Source of the DNA: Schistosoma haematobium
Taxonomy: Eukaryota > Platyhelminthes > Trematoda > Strigeidida > Schistosomatidae
Length of the DNA stretch: 64,000 nucleotides
Direction: 5' to 3'
Assembly (NCBI RefSeq): GCF_000699445.3
Contig: NC_067202.1
Span: 14,661,924-14,725,923, forward strand
The position numbers were made by a program, and so were the translations under genes. This document shows positions 23,010 to 34,400 of this stretch, piece by piece (the stretch's first letter is position 1; each line of letters starts with the position of its first letter). The notes under the pieces were generated by a model. The model searched no databases and was not told the origin of the DNA. It saw only the letters and a program-made list of their open reading frames with translations.

Positions 23010-23345
23010 ATCTTCCCATATATATTTAGTACTGCAACTGAACAGTTTCTTTTGGCATATGTGCATCCTATGCCGATTGCCTCGATATTGCTACTAACTC
23101 ACAAGCATTTTAATCAATGAAAAGAACCGAGCAATCAGTGTATCTGAATTAAAATTCACTCTATTTGCACGAAACAGTGGCTATCTGGACTCAGTAGCTA
23201 AGTGAATGAACCGATGGCGAGTAGTACAGGGTTCGAGTCCCGGAATGAACATCAACTCTATGATGCAGGTACATCCAGCTAACAAGTCTCAAATAGGCTG
23301 AAACACGCCTCCTAGATTAAACTGCTAGCCACCATCCCTCTGCTA
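23010..23345 (+). repeat. Sm-alpha-like hammerhead SINE, decayed
   Basis: It has the same design as the copy at 22055: a reverse tail block (TCTTCCCATATATATTTAGT ... CGATATTGC), then a plus head and body. The core CTAACAA is broken; GAAA survives in GCTGAAACACGCCTCC. Confidence 0.65.
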
Positions 23346-24445
23346 AGGAATATAACCAATCATATGTCAGACGACAAAGGATTCCATTCAGACTACTCAA
23401 ACATAAGGTATAAAAATGTGATACAGTTGACGTGTCATCATACTTTACGAAGGTACTTGAGATAACCACTTTGTTTTGAATATGATGTAGCTGAATTGAT
23501 GGGGGTCAAAAGTTTATTGTAATTTACAGTTTAACTGAAAGTAAATATGTGGTATTTTAATGTGCATCGATGGGAATGAAATGCAGATACAATATTTTAA
23601 ATATGGTTTTATTCACTGAGCTGGAGCATTTAGTCATGGTGGCTTTCATGATCTTTCTTGAAAGCATCATCAGCAAAAAATTTATAAGAAGTGAGTTATT
23701 AGAACTCCACAAACGACTAACTACTTTTTCTGTTGACCTAGAATTCGGTTAGTTGTTGTCCATAGATGTGTGTAGGTCTGTGGTGAAATAAATCAAAGCA
23801 TACATACGAAAAACCGCTACAGATCTAAGAACAACAATCTACCTAATTCTAGGACAATAGATCACGTAGTTAGTCGGTTGTGAAGATGTTCTAATAATCC
23901 GCTTCTTATTGAATTTTTCGCTGATAATGTCGTCAAGAAAGACTGCAAAATACATCACGAATAAATTACCCAGCTCAGACAAAAACACACCCTTGAAACC
24001 CTAATCCTATGCTACAATTAGTCTCCATCATATCAAAATCATACAAGCGTAACATGCTTCTCGCTGTTGGGATACAAAGTTTTGAGTCCAAACTTTTTTC
24101 ACCGTTAAGATTGACAATTTGATTAGCGGATATCAGACACTGCGATACCCAATTTCTGAATATTCACTAAGGTAATGCGGAGTAAACTATACTACATAGC
24201 TAAGTAATACATAGTTGTAGTGGATTTTGTTTAGATCTCAGATATGTTGAACCAATTGACAAGAAACTTTACATGACAGTGGTTTCATTTAGTGCTCATC
24301 GGCAAAGTGTATCTTTAAATTAAAGGAGAGTTATCTGTTATCGAATTAAATAGCTTAGGAATAAATAGTTTTGACTAGACCTAAAAATAATTCGATTTGC
24401 AATTTTCTAGTTGATAACTACGAAAAAGAGTAAAATCAATATCAA

Positions 24446-24958
24446 GCCTCCAAATGCCGTGGTACGGCTCAAAGTGGGGAGAGTCAGCTACCCCTCTCCA
24501 AATGCTCTCGCATGGCCACGCGTATACAGCCTCTGCCAGGGAAGTCCTACTCACTGATTTCTCTCAATGAGGGTGTTGTTTAAGAAATTGAGAGGACGAA
24601 AAGAGAATGTCCGTAGCTTTGGACGGCCTGGTGGACATGGAGGATTTACTTAGGGGAGTTGGAAAATCCTGATTCCAAACCAACCGTGCACATGGACTCC
24701 AGTATCCTGAAGGAACAAACGGTGTATGAACCAATCGTTGGTCACTGACCACCATGAGACTGCATCTGCTGACGTTACTATACTACCTTGTGGATCAGAC
24801 CTGTAAGTCGAAGGCTCCGGGTGTGGCCCCCTCAGAAAACCACCTGCTTCTGTTTGGGCACCCGGGCAATATCCGATCCGCCACACAAATCGAATGGCGA
24901 ATTGTGGTGCATATCTATTTGGTGCCTACTTGTGCCAATATCTATGTGTTAAAATAAA
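24446..24958 (-). repeat. 515-bp interspersed repeat, copy 2
   Basis: It is the inverted relative of 9657-10173, with near-identical stretches (GCCACGCGTATACAGCCTCT). The 63-residue frame is preserved on the minus strand (24755 to 24564) with few substitutions. Its edge lies 24 nt downstream of the FBXO16 exon donor. Confidence 0.75.
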
Positions 24959-24982
24959 TAAATAACTAGAAAAAAAACATAC

Positions 24983-25430
24983 ATCTGAAAAATTGACCAT
25001 GTGGATTTCATGATCCAGTTGTTTATTTGATCCATTCAATTTTGAGTTGTTCAAATGTAGTTTATGATTTGGCGGTTCATTATTCTCAATTTTATTAAAT
25101 TTTGAACTATTTTTAAAGTTAGAATTAGGATTAAAATATTTTTTAATCATACTATATTGTAGTGGTTGTAGTTTTTCTGTATTAAGATAATATGCTCCAG
25201 AAGGATATGTAGATGTGTGTTTCCAAGGTAATGTGATTGAATTATGATGACTTGTGAACATTGAAATATTAGGACATATTGATTTCTGTATTGTTTCATG
25301 CTTAAACAGATTATGAACATTACCATTAATATCATTACTGTAAATATCATCAATTTGCGGTGGTGGTGATGATGATGATGATAATGATAATGAGTACTTC
25401 TTTCTTGTTGACCCAGCACTATTACTGAAC
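24983..25430 (-). CDS. FBXO16: FBXO16 3' exon
   Basis: The acceptor is TTTGTTTACAAAAG (G at 25431), and its phase completes the Arg codon left by the previous exon. The donor is GTATGT at 24982 and it leaves in phase 0. It encodes about 149 residues, beginning RFSNSAGSTRKKYSLSLSSS and ending DHEIHMVNFSD, with no known domain. Without splicing the frame would run 19 codons into the neighbouring repeat before a stop at 24926; splicing is more likely. Confidence 0.75.
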
Positions 25431-28400
25431 CTTTTGTAAACAAAACAAAAAAGAAAAACACATTAGATAAAAAATTCCCAGTACTGCCAATTTGTATCTC
25501 CTCATTTCCGTTGCTGTTTGACTGGTCTTCCCGGTCTACCACATTGTCCGGAGTTTCCATGTAACCATAAAAATTGTTGCGCTAGTTGTTAGAAGGGGCA
25601 TCAACCTCGTGGCTTCCGAAGGAACTCGGCTTTGACCATGAGGCGTAATAACTCTTCTAAATGAAGACTATCCAACTCTCAGGGCAAAGTTTAAATGATT
25701 TGAATTATTTTTTTCTGGTTAGTGTTTTTTAGCGAGTTACTTTTATACGGTATGGGGTCGTTAACCCTATGCCCAACCTTCCTCCTTTACCCTGGCTTGG
25801 GATCGGCAGTAACTCTAGAAGAGCTACATGCGAAGTTTTAGATAAGAAATAGTTTAAGGTAAATTTTGTTTACAGTATTTATCAAATTAAGCTTAATAAC
25901 AAAAAGCAATCTCAAGTGATGTTCCTCACGTCTTCATAATATCCATATGTTAAATTGATTTAATCATTTCCAACCAGAGAATAGAATTATTTCACTCGTT
26001 TCTGAAAACTCCCTGAAATAAGCAGATCACATATTTCTGTTTGATGAGGACGCTGATATTATTCAGGGTTTCCAGAATAACTTGACTAACAATGCAAGTA
26101 CGTTTCGAGAGTTTCTTTTTACGTTGATTCAAATCATAGAGAGTGAAGTAGTTGAGTACATAGAGGGCATTCCGCGAAAAGTCCGAAATATAGATCTTCT
26201 TTATAAAATATTTCAATCAGATCAGGAAAGATTAATTTAAGCAATAACCATGGGTGTATAAATACGTTCACAATATCGTACAAATTAGGAGACAAACTGA
26301 CATTTTTAGAAGCAAATAAATCAACATGATAATGCTGCGGTGTGTGCTACTTATGTTGACAGATATAAGCAGTATGTATCGTCAGTCGAAAGTGAAATGC
26401 GTGGGGGTAGAAAGTTAAAAAGATCAAAGAAAAGAGAACGAGAAGAAAGAATGGTTGGTGGGGGAAACGAAAGGACAATCACGTCCTGCTCAGCTACAAA
26501 AGAACGACAGACTATTAGCTACAATTTATAAGAGATTAGTTTAGTTCATTTACTGTGGAAATTCATAAAGAAACTTGCAGGATCACAAATCAAGAATTAA
26601 ACCTCCATATAAGGTCACAATTTTCTGTGTTAATGACATGTACAATGTGAAATACTTCATCAACTGAATTAACCATAAACTCTATGGCAGACAGCTTTGA
26701 GAAGTTAAACAATTTCATTACTTAAGTAGTCACAACCAATATACAGCCTGGCACCTTATATTATTTCTCATTTACACATGCGCTTACTTGGAATCATGAA
26801 GGGAAATGGAAAAGAGGAAGGCTAAACAACACATTATGTCGGGAATCGGAAGCAGATATGATAAGGATGAATAGAAACTATAAATGATTGCTCAGAACAG
26901 GATTGGATGGAGAAAGCGTGGTTGGCAGCCTATGCTCCTCCATGAGTGGTAACAGGCGCAATTAATTAGGTAAACAAATAAATATAACCAGACAATTACC
27001 TGATGACATAACAACAGTTAATCCCAGTAACTAAATATACCTGAGATATACTAATTCAACTCCCCCTTAAATATTATTTTATTTATTTGAACACATGAAT
27101 ATTGGTACAAGAGAGCGCCAATATATATGCGCCACACCCCCTTAAATATAACAGTCTTCAATTATTATTTTGGACCTACTAGTGTGACACTCACTACTTA
27201 TGCGGACAGAAATAAATAGCATTTAGCAGAAATTGGGTGTAGAATGCTTAGCAGCAGTAATCGTAATAATAGTAAATTGGTTTACCGTACATGAGTTTCG
27301 TCCACGCCCTGAGATATATCACTGTAAAACGGGTCAGAATAACTGTACTGGATACTCCTAAATGTATATAACTATATCTTTTTTCAATAAAATCATGATG
27401 AAAGTCTAAGTCATTTAAATGGTTTCATGTTAACTCGTCATAAAAATATTACATGGCTCAAGCTTAAAACATGGTCACAATTTTGAACGAAATAATATAC
27501 TTAAGAAACTAAGTCAACGATAATATGTTGTTTTAATAATTGAGATCATGAGTCAATTGAATCTAGACTACCATAGAAAACCTGGAAGCACTGGACAGCC
27601 GTTTCGTCTTACTGTGGGACACCTCATCAGTGTGCATCCAAGACTGACTTCAAGATGTATATCCTAGAGTTCTAATGAAAAGCAGTGACCAGTGGAATTC
27701 AACCGGGTCAGTTGTGAGATAGTAACTCACTGATAACAATGGTGGATATGTCGCTCAATTTCGTGGATTAGTTGAAGTTCGACATTAACACCGTTGGATA
27801 CCGGCTCAGTGGTTTAATGATTAAGCGCTTGCACGCGAGACCAAGAGGTCTTGGGTTCAAATCCCACGTAGCAGGGTCTCGGATGCACTCTGCTAAGGAG
27901 TCCCACAATAGGACGGAACGGCTGTCCAGTGATTCTAGGTTTTATATGGTAGTCTAGCTTCAATCGACTCATGATCTTAGCTATTGTTACTCATAAAATA
28001 CACCATCAACAAGGTCATTAAAAGATAATAATAATAATAAAGGAAAGAACAAAAATTTGATTAGAAATTAATCTTACCGATATTGAAATTCATTTTTAGA
28101 AGATTTTAACTTGATTGTTTCATTATTATCAAAATAATTAAAACGATGAGTATCCGATGGTTTACGACTTGGTGCACGCCATGGTATTAATTTAGATGTA
28201 TCAGTTAATTGAATCATTTTATCTATACATTTATGATGTATAAAATAATGATTATTTAATTCTATTATATACTTACAGTTTCTATTTATATCCTGTTTTT
28301 TATCATAATCACCATGGTTACTACTGATACTACTACTATTAGTAGTAGTAGTAGCAGTAGTATTAATGGTAGTATCAATATTATTGTTCTCATAATGATT

Positions 28401-31400
28401 CTGATGATGATTATTTACAAAATTCAATGTATGACATCTTTTATTGAATAGTTCTTCTGGACATCTTTCTCTTGTATCACCATTTTCTTTATTGATTGAC
28501 TAGAATTCAGGAAAATGAGAAGGAATTGATTCAAATTAACAAAAAAAAATAGTTGAACTTTATTGAATACAACAGTGTTTTATCATAGAAAAAAAAGGAT
28601 ATTAGTTATGGAGAGATTTAAATCAAGTCAGTGTTGAATATATTTCTCATTTGAATATAAGACCCTATTTTAAAATAATGGTTAATTAGTGAGTAATGAT
28701 GGATAGTGGCTAGCAGTGGAATCCAGTTTGACGCGCGTTTCGTCCTATTTGGGACTCGTCAGCCGGATATACCTGGATCTCAGAGTTGATGTTCACTCTG
28801 GGACTCGAACTCAGTACCATTCGCTTCAAACACCATCGGGTTATCCACTCAGCTACTGAGTCCTGATAGCCACTTGCTTGTGCAATAGAGTGAATTTAAA
28901 TTCACTTGGTATTATTTGGCTTGTATCTTCCCATTGATGTTTAAGACTGCAATTGATCAGTTAGGGTTCGAGTCCCAGAGTGAACATCAACTCTGAGATG
29001 CAGGTACATCCAGCTGACGAGTGCCAAATAGGGCGAAACGCGCGTCCAACTGGATTCTACTGCTAGCCACTATCCATCATTGCTTACAAAAAGCTTGTGA
29101 ATTAAGGCAATATCGAGGTATGCGCACAGTATGCACATATGTCAATAACAGACTGATCAATTGCAGTTTTAAACCTCAATGGGAAGATACAAGCCAAACA
29201 ATACCAAGTGAATGGTTAATTAGGTTATATGATTGTGTACTAAACTATTTACTCACATCTTCAATTATGATCGGGTTTGTTTCTATTGTCTCCTTTTTCT
29301 TGTTTACCTGTTAACGAAAGACAGAAGGAGCAATTCAACCCTATTGTTTGTTTTAATACATCATTATAGCTATTCATTGCATAACTTCCTATTCAGGTGA
29401 GTTTCTGAAAAGTGTGCAATCTTTCGTTGTACAAATTACAAAGGGCTCAATCAAAGATATTGTGGTTGCTGGCAATATGCAACAAAAAGAATGTACATTA
29501 TTTAGATGTCGATTGACTGAACTGTTAACATCTAACTGGCGATCACTCAATATGTAATCGTCACGAACAACCATGAAATAAGAAATGGAAACTTGTTGAA
29601 ATACTATGTGCTGAGAATTCTAGATAATGAGACTATAATTTATGGACGACATATGAACGACGCGAAAGTGACCTTGAGAGTGTCTACCTACTAACTAGGG
29701 CTAAATTAAGGTTATAAAGCAGTTTGGAGAATAAGGTTTATGATATACAGTTGATGGTTAGGGTTAGAAATTAGATTTAGAGTTTTCATCGCGAACTGTC
29801 ATCAGCTATAATGCCAGGAATCTATTTAGCCAAATGAGTGGATGAATTTCGTGCCAAAATCGAAGACCTGTTATCTCAAATCTGATTGGTTCGTTCAAAA
29901 CTATTGTCTCGTCGAATCTATAGAATTCCAAAAGAGTACACTGCCTATGAACATAAAAGATTTCCTTTTGTATCAGTCACCTTAAGAAATGCACACATTT
30001 TATTGCCTTTGTCAATTCAACAAAGGTTATCTATCAAGGTTATTTAATTATAACAGCCATCATTCATTCATCAAAGCTGATAACATCCTAACGGAAGTGT
30101 TATATCTGGTGTTGCTTCTGTTTTGTATGTATCAACTCTGTTCCATCCGCGGTCCTGTTGTTTATACTTAGAAAGAGCAACAGTTGCACATTCAACTATG
30201 CAAAGTAAAGACACAAGAACTGGCACAAATGAAGATTTATTGATCCTCTATAAACACACCCAAAACAAGTTGTAAAAGATTATACCTTTCAACCGAATAC
30301 ACTCACTTATATGCTAATTTCACACACACTTGATGATGACGACGATGATGATGATGTTAATGAACATCATATAAATGAAAAAATACACAGTTTTACTTTA
30401 AAATACAAATGAAGTTCACATAAAAAAACTACAAAGAATATAGTTATAACACTAGACGAAAGTTCATACGATCATACCAATCAAAATTCACCATTTAAAC
30501 AAACCCTATTCGCCTGAGATAATGTTACATTGGAAAATATAACCTTCGGTATTAGCAACGAGATTAACTGAGGTCTTAGGTAGAATTTGGGAACTGGACA
30601 TAATCCCATCTGACTGGTCTCAATCACTGATTGTGCCAGTCTATAAGAAAGGACAAAAGTCCTCTTGTGACAATCACAGAGGAATCAGTTTGACTAATAT
30701 AGTGTCTAAAATATTAGCCTCGATAATACTTCGACGCCTAACCAATGCTCGTGAAGAACAGACTAGAGAAAACCAGGCTGGTTTTCGACCTGGACGTCGT
30801 TGCATAGACCAGATATTCACACTACAAGTCCTAGAACATAGACACACATCCAGACGCCCCACAATCGTAGTGTTTCTTGACCTTAAGGCGGCATTTGACT
30901 CTGTCGATAGCAAGGTTCTATGACAGTGTTTGTCACTGAAAGGTAGTACCAAAGAAGTACATTAACCTTATAAAGGCTCTCTACTCGAACACAACTGGTC
31001 GAGTGAGAGTTTATGGCGAACTGTCATCAGAATTGATTACCTCTGATGGTGTTCGTCAGGGCTGTCCACTCTCTCCATTCTTGTTTAACTTTGTCGTTTA
31101 GGTGCTTTTAGAGATGACACTTTCCTTATCTAGTTTTCCAGGGGTTGAACTTATACCAGGATATTCACTTTTTGACCTAGAATATGCCGATGACATAGTT
31201 CTATTTGGTGAAGACGCTGACAAAATGCAGAGTCTTCTGGCCACTCTAAGCAACAATGCAAGCATGTTCGGGATGCGATTCTCTCCCTCGAAATGCAAAA
31301 TGCAACTTCAAGATTGGGTGGCATCGACACCCGAACTAATGATAGGGAGTGAAGTAGTTGAGTGTGTCAACCGCTTCACTTATCTTGGAAGTCTCATCAG

Positions 31401-34400
31401 CCCTTGTGGTCTGGTGTGTGACGAAATCTCAACACGGATACAGAAGGCTCGACTACCTTGCTTTTGCCAACTTGCGTCATTTATGGCGTGTGCGAGATAT
31501 CCGTCTATCAACCAAAGGACGGGTTTACTTTTCAGCATTTTGTTCCGTTCTACTTTATGGCAGTGAAACACTGTCGGTAAGAGTAGAGGATATTCGTAGG
31601 TTACTAGTATTCGATCATAGGTGTCTTCGAAACACTGCTCGCATATCCTGGGACTATCGAGTAAGTAACGCAGTTGTTAGGAAACGGATACTATGTAAGG
31701 ATGGCAAATCAATTGATGAAGTAGTGAAACTTCATCAGTTGAGATGGCTGGAACACGTGTTACGTATGCCCAACCACCGACTGCCTCGATGTGTGATGTT
31801 TTGTTGTATAGGAGTAGATTGGAAGAAAGGTAGGGGCGGCCAGACCAAAACATGGCACAAGTGCATGAAGTCACTGACAAGTAGACTGATTCACATTGGT
31901 AGGTGTAGACTACCTGGTTGGGGACCGCGAGATGATAGCAACCGATGGTTAGAGACCCTGAATGACATGGCTCAAAATCGTTTGCAATGGCGCAGGTGCA
32001 TCCACTCTTTATGTCCTCCCGAATTCTAATCTTCTAAATTCTTCATGTCCCTTTCTTTTATCTCTTTCCAAACTTATTTCACTGTATTATACTCCTTGAA
32101 TAACATCTTTAAACCCTAATTTTTCTGATTACAGCTTATAATTTTACTACATCTAGCACTACGGGATTTGAATCGACCACTGCATCTCTGTGCTAATGTG
32201 GTGTGGCAACTCGAACTGATGTACGTGCGTACGAAGTTTTACGTTGTTACTGACTGACTGACTTACTAAAACCTTATGTTGAGAAGAAAACTGATGTTCA
32301 ATGCTACATCTGGAATGAAGCTAATATCATAAAATATTGCACCGAGTTAGAGAAAACATGAATGTACTTTACCATAACTTATCAAGAAGGCAGAAATGTT
32401 TCTCCAATAAATCAATAAAGGGAGTAAATTAAGAGTTATGGTAAGAGAAAAATAACTTTTCTCAGTGTATAGGATTTATGGAATTGTAGAATTGTATGAG
32501 TCATTTAAACAACAATGGAAAGATTAAGAAGCACCAAACAGCTATTTTTTCTTACCATAGGATTCTTCAACAGTACATTATAACGATCCCATCAAATGGG
32601 GTTTGAACTCAGAATCTCCAAGTTTCCCTGGAAACACTAAACCTTTAGACCACTGATTTACACGTCCGATTTCAATTAATTCACAACATTACGCAGCCAC
32701 CTTTCAATAAACTCGTTGGTTAACTGGTTGGACTCCACTGGACACAGCTTCTCATCAGAAACTTAGGAATCACCTCTTGAAGTCATTCACTTGTGACAGG
32801 AGATGATGAATTTTTTCGGGAAACCCCATAGTAGGATGAAACATATGTTCGCCTAAGTATGGTCACAATGTGGTGTGAACTAAAAAACGTTTCTCATTGA
32901 ATAATGTAAGAGTATTGTGTTTGACTACGGTCAATATATATCAAACCATAAAACGTCATTATTATTATTACTACTATAAATATGCTCACCTTCTCTGAAA
33001 TATGAAACTGAAGATAACGTATGTTTTGAATATAATGCTTCTTCCAAATTCCAGGTTCCCATTGACTATGTGAAGCGATTAAATCCCATCCATATCTTAA
33101 ACACTTCGATGCCCATAATTCATTTGATTCAGTTAGATATCTCCAATACCATGATACCTAGAGAAAACGTTTTAGGGTAAACAGTGATTAGAAATATGGA
33201 ACACACAATTTAACGACCTAAGTTGACAAAGATTAAGACTATGACAAGATGAAGAGGCAAAATTACGTCTTCAATTTCGATAATACAATGAGAAGTCTAA
33301 GTTTATCAGAATTATGTAATGATAGATTTGCTCAATACATTTCGAACAATCTGATCATACAGTGTATACTTGTTAAGACATTTTTATATGAACATGAAAA
33401 GGTCAGCTATACAAGTTGAAGGTAAGCCGTAACAAATAAATAAAGTACACAAAGACAATGTGATAATCATTCTGGATAATAAATAATTATTACCAGGGTA
33501 AATTAAATGTAAGGACAAATTGTTTTTGAACTCATAAAAGGAGTTTTGATGGAGTTCCGCTCTCTGAGCTGGATGGTTTAGTCGTAGAGCTTTCAAATCT
33601 TCTTCACTATCACATAAAGGGGATTTCAGTTTCCGTATAGTCAAGGCTTCAATAAACCTTAGTATATGTCCTTGAAGGCTTTTATACAATATTACATTTT
33701 TAATTGATTATGATTCTTGTCCAAAATTACTTCCATATTCTAATTCAATATAATAATTATTCAGTGTGATGTTTATTAAAGATAAGATATTCTTGTGCTA
33801 AATTAACATAAATCATGTTCAGCATAATATACAGCATGTGATTTGTTATTAGTTTGGCCGTTTTCCATATATGTCACTTTTTCCTAATTCATAAATAAAA
33901 TTGTATACAAATCAATATGTAAATAAGTGTCTTTTCTACAGTAGTCGTCGTCGTCGTATTCCCGTGGTGAGTAAATCTCCAGTTGTACCAGTCTTCCGTG
34001 TCCATAATTCGCGTTGTCGGAATTGTTTTAAGAATAAATAATAAACGATGCGGATATAACAGATTTAAAACCTGATCCGCTAGTTTGTCACTTTAGCCTG
34101 ATACTCCATTGTCTAACTTAAACATTGCCCAACCAGGCGTTCTATAATACTCGAGAAGTCCTTTAAAGGCATCCATAATTAAAAGCTTACAGTCTAAGTA
34201 GATTCTCCACTTTCATAGGTTATGTTTCATAGTTATAGAGTAATACAAAGGGGGCTACTATGTTAGTCAGTCAGCCACAACGTAGGACCAGGCACATATG
34301 TGTATCGGTCCAGGTTTCCATACCGCATCAGCACAACAAGATGAACACCGGATTCATAGCAGTGGTTAGGTCAAAGGTGGTAATATATAAGAGAAAGATT

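Noticed and set aside
25147..25560. 137-codon ORF METPDNVVDREDQ...
   Set aside because: It overlaps the FBXO16 3' exon in another frame and runs through the AAAAG acceptor and its pyrimidine tract; the phase from the upstream exon selects the other frame.
32560..32690. Candidate minus-strand tRNA gene (B box-like GGTTTGAACTC)
   Set aside because: It fits a decayed SINE head better (AATCAGTGGTCTAAAGGTTT); acceptor and anticodon stems cannot be drawn.
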